The translations under genes and the position numbers were made by a program. 59,211 nucleotides of DNA from Saprospiraceae bacterium (GTDB lineage: Bacteria; Bacteroidota; Bacteroidia; Chitinophagales; Saprospiraceae), in assembly GCA_027488135.1 (NCBI GenBank), contig JAIYCH010000072.1, forward strand, positions 1-59,211. The letters are read 5' to 3'. The notes under the pieces were generated by a model. It ran no database searches, had not been told where the DNA came from, and was given only the letters and a program-made list of their open reading frames with translations. Shown here piece by piece: positions 1 to 7,750 of the stretch; within the stretch, counting starts at the first letter, position 1, and every line of letters begins with the position of its first letter.

Positions 1-309
1 AAAGCAGGAACTAAGGTGAAACTTACTTTCAATAACTTAGATGATGACATGACCCATAATTTGGTTATAGTAGAACCAGGAACCGCTGACGAAGTCGGAT
101 TAGCTGCTTTCTCCCTGGGGGTAAAAGCTTCTCAAATGAGCTATGTCCCAAACAATAATAAAGTACTTTTTCATACCACTCTGCTACAACCGGAATCATC
201 ACAGACCATTTATTTTGTGGCACCCTCTAAAGCGGGCGAGTATTCTTTTGTATGCACCTATCCAGGTCATCATACTTTGATGAGAGGGATATTAAAGGTG
301 GTAAAATAA
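1..309 (+). CDS. Plastocyanin/azurin-type copper-binding domain (C-terminal part of a gene starting before the window)
   Basis: The reading frame is open from base 1, so this is the 3' end of a longer gene; the GTG at base 16 is only an internal codon. The 102 visible residues form a complete-looking type 1 copper (cupredoxin) domain. Putative ligands are His19 in the MTHNL stretch and the C-terminal cluster C-x4-H-x3-M (Cys85, His90, Met94), as in azurin and auracyanin. Cupredoxins carry single electrons in the periplasm or at the cell surface. In Bacteroidota and Planctomycetes such domains often close large multidomain proteins with heme or glucose-dehydrogenase-like parts, so the full protein may be much larger (inference). 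A strong hairpin terminator follows at once, so this is the last gene of its transcript. Confidence 0.85.
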   Translation, partial: KAGTKVKLTFNNLDDDMTHNLVIVEPGTADEVGLAAFSLGVKASQMSYVPNNNKVLFHTTLLQPESSQTIYFVAPSKAGEYSFVCTYPGHHTLMRGILKVVK

Positions 310-333
310 TGATTTTGCCATCTTGATTTTCTT

Positions 334-371
334 AAAAAGGGGATTAGGACAATACCTATTCCCCTTTTTTT
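334..371 (+). terminator. Rho-independent terminator after the cupredoxin gene
   Basis: An A-rich left arm ending in GGGGA pairs with TCCCC plus a seven-T run. After one T:T mismatch the stem continues as TAGG/CCTA around the loop acaata. It lies 25 bases past the stop codon. The rest of the gap to the sulfatase (372-594) is AT-rich; I see no further gene in it and no good match to the TAnnTTTG promoter element. Confidence 0.85.
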
Positions 372-594
372 ATGCAAATAGAAGAACTATGGTATAGGAC
401 TTCATTTACTGGCAAATGAAATATTAAGGCCATAACTACCCATAATTAGATTGAAAATAAATAAATTGTAACATTTCCCGCAGGGTAATAATAATACAAC
501 CAAAAAATAAATTAACTTGACATATTTTAATGATTTAGGCATTTTCATTAAAAAACTGACACTTACATCCCTTTTCAAGATAATATATTCCCTT

Positions 595-2133
595 ATGGTA
601 CACCATTTTATAAAATTTGTACTAATTCTTTTGGTATTTAGCTCCTCAACCCTTTCTGTGGAGAAGGCATCCCCATGGGATAAGCCAAACATTATCTTGT
701 TTTTTGTTGATGATATGGGTTGGCAAGATACATCGGTTCCATTTTGGACTGAAAAAACGGCATTAAATCGTTTATACCATACACCAAATATGGAAAAACT
801 GGCAGCTGAGGGGATGAAATTTACTCAGGCTTATGCCAGTAGTGTTTGCTCTCCTACACGGGTTAGTTTGATGACGGGTATGAATGCGGCAAGACACAGA
901 GTTACCAACTGGACCTTACGAAGAAATATTTCAGAAGACCATAAAGATTCCATTTTACAAATGCCAAAATGGAATGTGAATGGCCTTCAACCCGTTGACA
1001 GTATTGAAAATGCTGTTCATGCCACTACCCTACCACAACTACTTAAACAACATGGCTATTTTACCATCCATTGTGGTAAAGCGCATTGGGGCGCTATGGA
1101 TACGCCAGGCGCTGACCCTTTAAATTTAGGCTTTGATGTTAACATTGCCGGACATGCCGCCGGTGCACCCGGTAGTTACCAGGGTGAACGTAATTTTGGA
1201 AATAAAAACGGAGAAAAACATACGCTGCCGTGGGGGGTACCAGGTTTAAATAAATATCATGGCGACACCATAAATCTGACTGAAGTATTAACCATTGAAG
1301 CTATTTCTGCTATAGAACAAGCCAAAAAAGCAAATAAACCCTTTTTTCTAAACATGTCTCACTATGCAGTGCATACACCTCTTGAAGCTGATACCCGTTT
1401 TTATGAAAAATATAAAAAACAGGGGCTGGAAGAACCGGAAGCTCGTTTTGCTTCTATGGTAGAAGGCATGGATAAAAGTTTAGGTGACCTCATGTCCTTT
1501 CTATCCGCCAGTAATCTTGAAAAAAATACCATTGTAATTTTTATGTCTGACAATGGATCCTTGAGCGCAACTGCCCGTGGAGGTCAAAAACATACCCATA
1601 ATTCACCGCTAAAAAGTGGTAAAGGATCCGCTTATGAGGGAGGAATCAGAGAACCCATGTTAATTAAATGGCCTAATCAAGTGATCCCAGGTTCCGTCTG
1701 TAACCAGCCCCTTATTATTGAAGATTTTTTTCCTGGTATTTTAGAAATGGCCAGAATACAAAAAAAGAAAACGGTTCAACAATTAGATGGGAAAAGTTTT
1801 ATCCCTCTTTTGAAACAAAAAGGAAAAACACCTTCTAATCGTATTTTCGTATGGCATTTTCCCAATAAATGGGGTCCTTCCGGGCCTGGCATAGGAACAA
1901 CCAGTACCATTCGTCAAGGAGAATGGAAATTAATTTATTGGTATAAAGATGGAAAAAAAGAACTTTACCGATTAGATAATGACCTCGGGGAAAAGGTTGA
2001 TTTGGCGACGAATCATCCTGATAAAGTGAAAGAATTATCCACTTTACTCGGTGAGTACCTAAGGAAAGTTGGAGCAGACAGACCTCTTTTTAAACAAACA
2101 AATGAGGCAGTTCCTTGGCCTGATGAAATATAA
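595..2133 (+). CDS. Sulfatase (arylsulfatase family, formylglycine type), exported
   Basis: Type I sulfatases hydrolyse sulfate esters, here probably of sulfated glycans or other extracellular compounds. The signature CSPTR with Cys85 is the C-x-P-x-R motif in which Cys is oxidised to formylglycine by a separate maturase that is not encoded here. Asp39-Asp40 in FFVDDMGW and the later MSDNGS stretch fit the Ca-binding site. I start at ATG 595, giving 512 residues with an N-terminal signal sequence (hydrophobic KFVLILLVF stretch); the frame is open further upstream to a TTG at 517, but that adds 26 residues before the signal sequence. The DoxX-like gene follows after 27 bases, so the two are probably co-transcribed. 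No SusCD pair or glycoside hydrolase is adjacent, so the substrate cannot be inferred. Confidence 0.9.
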   Translation: MVHHFIKFVLILLVFSSSTLSVEKASPWDKPNIILFFVDDMGWQDTSVPFWTEKTALNRLYHTPNMEKLAAEGMKFTQAYASSVCSPTRVSLMTGMNAARHRVTNWTLRRNISEDHKDSILQMPKWNVNGLQPVDSIENAVHATTLPQLLKQHGYFTIHCGKAHWGAMDTPGADPLNLGFDVNIAGHAAGAPGSYQGERNFGNKNGEKHTLPWGVPGLNKYHGDTINLTEVLTIEAISAIEQAKKANKPFFLNMSHYAVHTPLEADTRFYEKYKKQGLEEPEARFASMVEGMDKSLGDLMSFLSASNLEKNTIVIFMSDNGSLSATARGGQKHTHNSPLKSGKGSAYEGGIREPMLIKWPNQVIPGSVCNQPLIIEDFFPGILEMARIQKKKTVQQLDGKSFIPLLKQKGKTPSNRIFVWHFPNKWGPSGPGIGTTSTIRQGEWKLIYWYKDGKKELYRLDNDLGEKVDLATNHPDKVKELSTLLGEYLRKVGADRPLFKQTNEAVPWPDEI

Positions 2134-2160
2134 AACTACATCCGTTTAACAAATACCAAT

Positions 2161-2517
2161 ATGAACCATTACAAGTATTATTTAACTATTCTGCTAGCTG
2201 TTTTTATGATTTTTGCAGGCATCATGCATTTCATAAAGCCCCGTTTCTATAATAAGTTTATTCCAGATTTCATTCCAAAGTTATTTGCCAACTATTTGGC
2301 TGGCATTATTGAAGTTTTGCTGGGTATTGGACTTCTTATCCCTCAATATCAACAAATGGCGGGAAAAGGTATGTTCTATTTAATGTTATTTTTCTTACCC
2401 ATTCATGTTTTAGATGTATTCAAAGAAAAACCGGCTATAGGAAGTAAAAAACTGGCTATTATTAGAATACCAATCCAGTTTATCTTAATCTACTGGACCT
2501 GGCATTTAAGTAAATAA
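2161..2517 (+). CDS. DoxX-like small membrane protein
   Basis: A 118-residue, very hydrophobic protein with about four membrane segments: near the N-terminus (LTILLAVFMIFAGIMHF), at residues 42-60, 70-85 and 98-114. The GIMHFIKP and AGIIEVLLGIGLL stretches resemble the DoxX/DoxX-like family, whose members often have no assigned biochemical role. Start ATG at 2161, 27 bases after the sulfatase stop, same strand, hence probably the second gene of a two-gene unit. A hairpin terminator follows 38 bases downstream. The link to sulfatase function is unknown; I assign only the family. Confidence 0.75.
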   Translation: MNHYKYYLTILLAVFMIFAGIMHFIKPRFYNKFIPDFIPKLFANYLAGIIEVLLGIGLLIPQYQQMAGKGMFYLMLFFLPIHVLDVFKEKPAIGSKKLAIIRIPIQFILIYWTWHLSK

Positions 2518-2555
2518 ATAGAAAGGTGATGATCTTAGACTTCAGTAACCCTTTT

Positions 2556-2598
2556 AAATACTTTCGTTCCCTCCAAGGCAGATGGAACGGAAGTATTT
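2556..2598. terminator. Bidirectional hairpin between convergent genes
   Basis: A 15-bp stem (2556-2570 with 2584-2598, one G:T pair) closes a 13-base loop. It sits between the DoxX-like gene (ends 2517, plus) and the IDO-like gene (ends 2608, minus), so it can terminate both. Confidence 0.75.
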
Positions 2599-2607
2599 AT
2601 AATTATA

Positions 2608-4041
2608 TCAATTAATGTGCTCTGAATCAACATAACCATAAGCCTTATTCAGTTCAAAAACGGACTCAGCTGTAAAGTCATTATTATGAATAAGGGCTAA
2701 CTGACCTTCCAGAAGCTTTCTTTTGGTAGGTAAAAATTGAATATTTTTTTTCCTTATTGTTTGGGCGGTATCATTACTGCTTTCACCATAAAGACTTAAC
2801 GTTTCCAACACCTCCTCCATCTGAATAATGACGGCCATAATTTGATTAGGTATCCAGGAAGTAATGGGGGTTCCCCCGGTTGCTTTAGCGTACTTGGTAT
2901 TTGACATGATATATTTTTGGACAAATTGCCAGTGACCATTTCTAAAATGATAAATTTCCTCTAAAATTCCTATGAGGAAACAAAGGGAGTCTATATCGTT
3001 TCTTTCTTTCAAAAGCCCCAACAATCCCTTTGGATGAATTTTTTCCATTGTTTCAGAAAGATCGGAGAAAAAATTTTGAACACAAACAGGTCTGTAGGCT
3101 CTCAGATCAAGTAAATATTTCGTTAAATCATTTTGAGGATAATGAAAAATGACTCCTGAGAAAATGTCTTGCATAGGAATAATATCATCCTGGGCACCGG
3201 TTTGTCCTCTGAAAGCTTTTGGTTCGTCCCAAACACCTTCATAAGTTATTCCCTCTCCAAAAATTTCTTCATTCCCTTTTACCCCCATTATAAATATTCT
3301 AAAATCGTTATAGTGTTGCCAACGGGAAGCTTTCCACATTTCCTTTCTTCGCTCATTCATTGTCTTCATAGTCCTCCAATTAGCTTCTAAAAAACCATGA
3401 ACTGGTTGATTTTCATCTTTTATGACCTGTAATGTCTTCATGACAGAACCTACTAAACCTGGGGAAAACCTATTGATATCGACATGAAGCATAATAAAAC
3501 CAACTTCATCAGACTGACCTGAAAAGCGGTTACACATGGTAATATTTTCCCAGTTCAGATCCTTTTTTTCATCTAATTTTCGGTAGTTCCCCAAGGAATA
3601 GGCATAATGATAATCTAGCCAGGGGAAAATACCCAGTTTTTCAGAGACATAACAAAATGGTTGCGCAATATTTGCAGGTAAAAAATTCCGTGCTTTTCCA
3701 TAAGTTCCATCCTTTCGAAATTGTTGAAAGGAAGGCTCTAATAAATAAGCCGAAGTTAAAAAACCATAGGAACGAAAAAGAGCTTGAATGACAAATATAT
3801 CATCCTCCTTTTTCACCTCTTCCAGGTGATTTTCAAGTGATTCTATAGCCTTCATGATTTCACCCTCATGATGAAGCAATCCATGCTCACCGTTCGGCAA
3901 AACTACAGGCATATCATCCAATATTTTTTGCACATCGGCATAAGTAGAAGGAAGAGAAACGATTGGATCCTTTATTGGCAAAAAGCCGTGCTCAGCACAT
4001 ACGTCAAAAAAGCCATCCTTATAATGGTTCTGAAGTTTCAT
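2608..4041 (-). CDS. Indoleamine 2,3-dioxygenase (IDO) family heme protein
   Basis: IDO-family enzymes use heme to insert O2 into the indole ring of tryptophan or related indoles, giving N-formylkynurenine-type products. The 477-residue protein carries the family hallmarks in order: a GQTGAQDDIIPMQDIFSG segment at about 279-296 matching the small-residue, Gln-containing distal-pocket region; His370 in NGHWQFVQKYI, aligned with the proximal heme ligand of human IDO1 (SYHLQIVTKYI); and the late ATGGTP motif at 387-392. It is single, between a convergent DoxX-like gene and divergent ruvC, with no kynureninase, formamidase or other kynurenine-pathway gene nearby. The true substrate may therefore differ from tryptophan. 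Start at ATG 4041; no signal peptide, so cytoplasmic. Confidence 0.85.
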   Translation of the reverse strand: MKLQNHYKDGFFDVCAEHGFLPIKDPIVSLPSTYADVQKILDDMPVVLPNGEHGLLHHEGEIMKAIESLENHLEEVKKEDDIFVIQALFRSYGFLTSAYLLEPSFQQFRKDGTYGKARNFLPANIAQPFCYVSEKLGIFPWLDYHYAYSLGNYRKLDEKKDLNWENITMCNRFSGQSDEVGFIMLHVDINRFSPGLVGSVMKTLQVIKDENQPVHGFLEANWRTMKTMNERRKEMWKASRWQHYNDFRIFIMGVKGNEEIFGEGITYEGVWDEPKAFRGQTGAQDDIIPMQDIFSGVIFHYPQNDLTKYLLDLRAYRPVCVQNFFSDLSETMEKIHPKGLLGLLKERNDIDSLCFLIGILEEIYHFRNGHWQFVQKYIMSNTKYAKATGGTPITSWIPNQIMAVIIQMEEVLETLSLYGESSNDTAQTIRKKNIQFLPTKRKLLEGQLALIHNNDFTAESVFELNKAYGYVDSEHIN

Positions 4042-4239
4042 ACATTTGGTATTTGGTTATTGGGCAATTTGGAGTGACAATATAACATCAATATCGCCGA
4101 AAAACAAATGATATATGGCTTTATGAAAAACTCGACCTGCGCAAGTCAGGTTTTAAATCCTACTTTTTGGTTGGGATGAAGGGGCATTATAAAAAAGAAT
4201 TAATTTTATCACTACATTGTCATTAAATAGAACTGATAA

Positions 4240-4830
4240 ATGTCACTCACTGAAAATAAAATATATCGCATTTTAGGGGTCGATCCTGGAACGGTAAAAA
4301 TGGGATATGCTCTTTTGGAAATCAATGGAAATCAAATGAAAACAATGGACATTGGTGTTATTTTTTTAGATGCATTAAGTGATCATCCCACAAGATTATT
4401 AAAAATACTGGAAAGACTTCAAAGTATTATAGATACTTATAAACCAACGATTATGGCTATTGAAGCTCCGTTTTATGCAAAAAATGTTCAATCTATGCTA
4501 AAGTTGGGTCGGGCACAGGGAGTTGCCATGGCTATTGGCATGGACAAAGGATTAGAAATTTTTGAATACTCTCCGCGTAAAATAAAGCAATCGGTTACAG
4601 GAAATGGAAATGCAAGTAAAGAGCAAGTTGCCTATTTATTACAAAGTCAGTTAAAAGTTGATTTAACGGGGCAGTTTTTAGATGCTACTGATGCTTTATC
4701 TGCTGCCGTGTGCCATTTCTACCAAAATGGTAAAATGGGCGTTTCTAAGGCGAAAACACTACCTAAGAAAAGTAAAGATACCTGGAAAAATTTCCTCAAT
4801 GAAAACCCCGACAGATTAAAAAAAACTTGA
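4240..4830 (+). CDS. ruvC: Crossover junction endodeoxyribonuclease RuvC
   Basis: RuvC resolves Holliday junctions during recombinational repair together with RuvAB. The four acidic catalytic residues are all in place: Asp15 in LGVDPG, Glu75 in AIEAPF, and Asp148 and Asp151 in LDATDAL, with the conserved NVQSMLKLGRAQG helix between. The product has 196 residues, slightly longer than usual because of a Lys-rich tail of about 35 residues after the catalytic core. ATG start at 4240. The 198-base gap upstream, shared with the divergent IDO-like gene, holds no other gene I can support. An SDR gene follows 37 bases downstream on the same strand. Confidence 0.95.
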   Translation: MSLTENKIYRILGVDPGTVKMGYALLEINGNQMKTMDIGVIFLDALSDHPTRLLKILERLQSIIDTYKPTIMAIEAPFYAKNVQSMLKLGRAQGVAMAIGMDKGLEIFEYSPRKIKQSVTGNGNASKEQVAYLLQSQLKVDLTGQFLDATDALSAAVCHFYQNGKMGVSKAKTLPKKSKDTWKNFLNENPDRLKKT

Positions 4831-4867
4831 TTTTCAATAAGTTAACTTCTAAATAAATTAAAAAAAA

Positions 4868-5623
4868 ATGGAAAAAATATTCAAAGATAAAGTAGCCTTA
4901 GTAACTGGCGGAAGTTTTGGAATAGGTCGGGCAACAGCCCTCGCATTTTCAAATCAAGGTGCTACTGTCATTGTTGCAGATTGGGAAGACGGATCGGAAA
5001 CGTTAGATTTAATAAAGAAAAATGGAGGTACGGGTATTTTTATACAATGCGACGTTTCTAAGGTTGAACAAGTAACCCATTTAATGGAAACCATAGAGAA
5101 AAACTATGGAAGGCTTGATTTCGCTGTAAATAATGCAGGCATTGAAGGGGTTAGCAATCCCATAGATTCTTGCACCTTAGAAAATTGGAACCATGTACTC
5201 AGCGTAAATTTGACCGGCACTTTTTTATGTATGAAAGGTGAAATTCCAATGATGTTGAAACAAGGTGCAGGCGTTATTATCAACATTGCATCGGTCGCCG
5301 GATTGGTTGGTTTCGAGGGCATACCAGCTTATGTAGCTTCAAAACACGCTATCGTAGGTTTAACTAAAAATGCAGCGCTGGACTACGCAACAAAAGGAAT
5401 AAGGGTTAATGCCATTTGTCCAGGTGTGGTTAGAACGCCTATGATTGACAGATTTACAGGAAAAGATAAAGCTATCGAAGCTCAGTTTGCTAAGGTCCAA
5501 CCCATTGGAAGATTAGGAGAACCCGAAGAAATTGCAGATGCGGTTCTTTGGCTTTGTGGCAAAGGAGGATCTTTCGTAACTGGGGCGGCCATCCCAGTAG
5601 ATGGAGGTTGGGTAGCCAAATAA
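4868..5623 (+). CDS. SDR-family oxidoreductase (FabG / glucose 1-dehydrogenase-like)
   Basis: A classical short-chain dehydrogenase/reductase of 251 residues. The dinucleotide-binding motif TGGSFGIG lies at 13-20, followed by Asp38 after beta-strand 2 (VADW), which favours NAD(H) over NADP(H). The NNAG motif is at 88-91 and the catalytic set is Asn114, Ser142, Tyr155 and Lys159 (YVASK). The C-terminus (FVTGAAIPVDGGW) is typical of the family. Substrate cannot be told from sequence; the closest general types are 3-oxoacyl-ACP reductases and sugar or cyclitol dehydrogenases. It ends only 3 bases from the end of the convergent HIT gene, with no hairpin between them. Confidence 0.9.
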   Translation: MEKIFKDKVALVTGGSFGIGRATALAFSNQGATVIVADWEDGSETLDLIKKNGGTGIFIQCDVSKVEQVTHLMETIEKNYGRLDFAVNNAGIEGVSNPIDSCTLENWNHVLSVNLTGTFLCMKGEIPMMLKQGAGVIINIASVAGLVGFEGIPAYVASKHAIVGLTKNAALDYATKGIRVNAICPGVVRTPMIDRFTGKDKAIEAQFAKVQPIGRLGEPEEIADAVLWLCGKGGSFVTGAAIPVDGGWVAK

Positions 5624-5626
5624 ACT

Positions 5627-6028
5627 TTATAATTTATCGTAAGCGGAACGAATGGAAGCAGCTATTGCTTCCATTTCTTCTGCTGAAAGATTTAGCCTTG
5701 AGTTACTAAAATTAATATCCCCCATACTATTTAGTGGAACTAAATGTATATGAGCATGGGGCACTTCCAAACCGATAACACTCATTCCTATTCTGAGACA
5801 TGGCAGCGTGCTGCGCAAAGCTGTAGCTACCTTTTTTGAAAATAACATGATACTGGTTATTTCCTCGTCCGATAAATCAAAAAAATAATCGGTCTCTACC
5901 TTTGGAACAATTAAAGTATGTCCTTTCGCTAGTGGATTTACATCAAGAAATGCCAGGAAACGCTCCGATTCTGCTACTTTCCATGCTGGAATTTCTCCAT
6001 TTATAATGCGGGAAAAGATACTTGGCAT
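5627..6028 (-). CDS. HIT-family nucleotide hydrolase/transferase
   Basis: The histidine triad HAHIH lies at residues 91-95 (His91, His93, His95) within HAHIHLVPL, as in Hint/HinT-type phosphoramidases that release AMP from aminoacyl or lysyl adenylates. The N-terminus SIFSRIINGEIPAWKV and the KGHTLIVPK segment fit the family. I choose ATG 6028, giving 133 residues beginning MPSIFSRI; the frame is open to 6061, but the longer version would overlap greA and adds residues not typical of the family. The start is 7 bases after the greA stop, so the two are probably one operon (greA first). Confidence 0.9.
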   Translation of the reverse strand: MPSIFSRIINGEIPAWKVAESERFLAFLDVNPLAKGHTLIVPKVETDYFFDLSDEEITSIMLFSKKVATALRSTLPCLRIGMSVIGLEVPHAHIHLVPLNSMGDINFSNSRLNLSAEEMEAIAASIRSAYDKL

Positions 6029-6035
6029 ACCTATG

Positions 6036-6509
6036 CTAGATTGAAATATTTTCAATAACAAACTCTAATTTGCCATTAGGTGTATCCACGTGGGCTACAT
6101 CACCAATTACCTTCCCCAAAAGCCCTTTACCCATAGGCGAACTAACCGAAATACGTTTAGCTTTAAGATCAGATTCTGATTCTGAAACTATTTGATAGGT
6201 AATTGTGGCATTATTAGCCTTATTTTTAATGGTTACCTTAGAAAGAACGGTAACTTTAGAAGTATCTACATCGCTGATTTCCAGTATTCTGGCATTAGCA
6301 AGTTGTTTTTCCAAGTCGTTAATTCTTAGTTCCAACATTCCCTGTGCCTCTTTTGCAGCGTCATATTCTGCATTTTCAGATAAATCTCCTTTCTCACGAG
6401 CTTCGGCAATAGCTTTAGCAGCTTCCGATCTACCTCGCGATTTCATATCTTCTAATTCACTATTTAGTCGTTCAAAACCCTCTCGGGTCAGGTAATTGAT
6501 ACCAGACAT
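6036..6509 (-). CDS. greA: Transcription elongation factor GreA
   Basis: GreA binds backtracked RNA polymerase and stimulates cleavage of the displaced RNA 3' end. The 157-residue protein has the N-terminal coiled coil with the acidic tip region (SENAEYDAAKEAQGMLELRI) and a C-terminal FKBP-like domain with ISVSSPMGKGLLGK, as expected for the family. Start ATG 6509. It is followed after 7 bases by the HIT gene. Its leader of roughly 95 bases contains a terminator-like hairpin downstream of the only good promoter match, so transcription may be attenuated before the gene. Confidence 0.95.
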   Translation of the reverse strand: MSGINYLTREGFERLNSELEDMKSRGRSEAAKAIAEAREKGDLSENAEYDAAKEAQGMLELRINDLEKQLANARILEISDVDTSKVTVLSKVTIKNKANNATITYQIVSESESDLKAKRISVSSPMGKGLLGKVIGDVAHVDTPNGKLEFVIENISI

Positions 6510-6555
6510 AACATTAATTTTTTGAGCTTTTTGGAATGATTAGGGTGATAGACTT

Positions 6556-6597
6556 AAAAAAACAAAAACGATATGGAAATATTCCCAAATCGTTTTT
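6556..6597 (-). terminator. Hairpin with U-tract in front of greA
   Basis: On the minus strand a 9-bp stem (6589-6597 with 6564-6572) has an inner CCA/TGG extension around an AT loop. It is followed by a T-rich tail (five Ts in the arm, one G, then seven Ts, 6556-6562). It lies 87 bases past the PorV-like stop and 47 bases before the greA start. It can serve as the end of the upstream three-gene operon, as an attenuator in the greA leader, or both. Confidence 0.75.
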
Positions 6598-6611
6598 AAT
6601 TGTAACTTTAA

Positions 6612-6642
6612 CAAATATAGGTTAAAATTCTTACATTTTCAA
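6612..6642 (-). promoter_or_regulatory. Predicted greA promoter (TTG-N20-TATATTTG)
   Basis: On the minus strand TTG (6642-6640), a 20-base spacer and TATATTTG (6619-6612) match the Bacteroidota consensus TTG-N17-23-TAnnTTTG. Transcription would start near 6605, upstream of the hairpin at 6556-6597. I see no other match between here and greA. Confidence 0.55.
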
Positions 6643-6683
6643 GAATTAACGGGTAATTAAATATCACCAGTATAAAAAAAGAC

Positions 6684-7730
6684 CTAAAAATTGAATCGAA
6701 GGGAAACATTGTGTGTACCTGTCCAAACTCGGGTTGCCTGGTAGGCATAATCCAAAGCAATCTTATTTTTAGAACCTTTAGTTAAAGGAAAATCAATACT
6801 TCCTCCAGCACTCAAGCCAGTATTTACAGGCCTTTCTTCCAGAGAAGAAGCACCAAGATCATATTTATAAGCACCTCTCAACATAAAAGAATCCCAAAGT
6901 GCATATTCAATACCTGCACCTATCTGGTCTCTGCTGAAAGAATTAGAAGTAAAGTTACCAATCAGACTAATTCTATGAGGTTGACCAATAAGTATATCGT
7001 AGGATAATCCAATATTTAACATAGACGGCAACTCAAAACCAGCCGCGCGTTGATCAAACGTAAGTTGATAGCCAGCTTTATTGGGGGTATTTCCCTGAAA
7101 AGAGAGACCTTCCCCACCAAAAACCATCCTTGAACCAACATTACTAAGACTAATACCGAATTTGAATTCTTCCTTATCACCTGTTACATACTGAACCCCT
7201 GCGTCTATGGCCAGGCCAAAGGCACTTACATTAGAAAGAGATTCGGAAATACCTCTCATCAAGATACCAACAGACACCTTATTTTCAAATGTATAAGCAT
7301 AGCCCAGGGCTATATTAAAGAAATTAGGAGAAAAATTTGCCCCTGTTCCCTCTGGCTGGTCTTCTGTTGTCACTTTGTTTTCACCAAAATTCAGCGAAGT
7401 CAGACTAAGACCTAACGCAGCGCCATTTTTCAACTTTCGGGAAATTCCGAAAGCATTCATTCGAATGCCTGTACCTTGTAAGTAATTAGCTCCGGAAAGA
7501 TTAATTTCCAGGCTATTTATACGCGGTAAACCTGCAATATTAATTCTCATTGCTTCAACCCCTCTGACTGACGCTGTATTGATATGAAATAAACCAGAAC
7601 TTCTTGCCCAGGGATTCAAAAGTAATTCATAAGCTCCAGCCTCACCCTGTCTGTCAGGATTTCCAGCCTTTAAAAAAGGATGGGTAAGAAAAATTAAACT
7701 ACCAATAATAAAAAAAACCTTAATCCTCAT
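6684..7730 (-). CDS. PorV/PorQ-family outer-membrane beta-barrel
   Basis: A 348-residue protein with a signal peptide (VFFIIGSLIFLTHPFLKA) and alternating beta-strand pattern to the C-terminal Phe, typical of a FadL-like 14-strand barrel. The early segment GAYELLLNPWARSSG (preceded by an acidic Gly-rich start) resembles the start of PorV/PorQ-family proteins; in Porphyromonas and Flavobacterium PorV shuttles type IX secretion cargo from the translocon to the attachment complex. It is the last gene of a three-gene operon, 20 bases after the large exported protein, which suggests a dedicated partner for that cargo (inference). Not orthologous with certainty to the main PorV; PorQ or a paralogue is equally possible. 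Confidence 0.75.
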   Translation of the reverse strand: MRIKVFFIIGSLIFLTHPFLKAGNPDRQGEAGAYELLLNPWARSSGLFHINTASVRGVEAMRINIAGLPRINSLEINLSGANYLQGTGIRMNAFGISRKLKNGAALGLSLTSLNFGENKVTTEDQPEGTGANFSPNFFNIALGYAYTFENKVSVGILMRGISESLSNVSAFGLAIDAGVQYVTGDKEEFKFGISLSNVGSRMVFGGEGLSFQGNTPNKAGYQLTFDQRAAGFELPSMLNIGLSYDILIGQPHRISLIGNFTSNSFSRDQIGAGIEYALWDSFMLRGAYKYDLGASSLEERPVNTGLSAGGSIDFPLTKGSKNKIALDYAYQATRVWTGTHNVSLRFNF

Positions 7731-7750
7731 TTCATTAAATTATTCATTGT

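Noticed and set aside
402-692. Minus-strand open frame of 96 codons overlapping the sulfatase start.
   Set aside because: Composition is unlike a real protein and it lies opposite the signal-peptide region of the sulfatase.
4135-4151. Small inverted repeat ACCTG...CAGGT in the IDO/ruvC gap.
   Set aside because: Only five base pairs, no T-run and no clear link to either start.
4104-4175. Short plus-strand frame of 23 codons in the IDO/ruvC gap.
   Set aside because: No ribosome signal, no family, and the gap more likely carries promoters.
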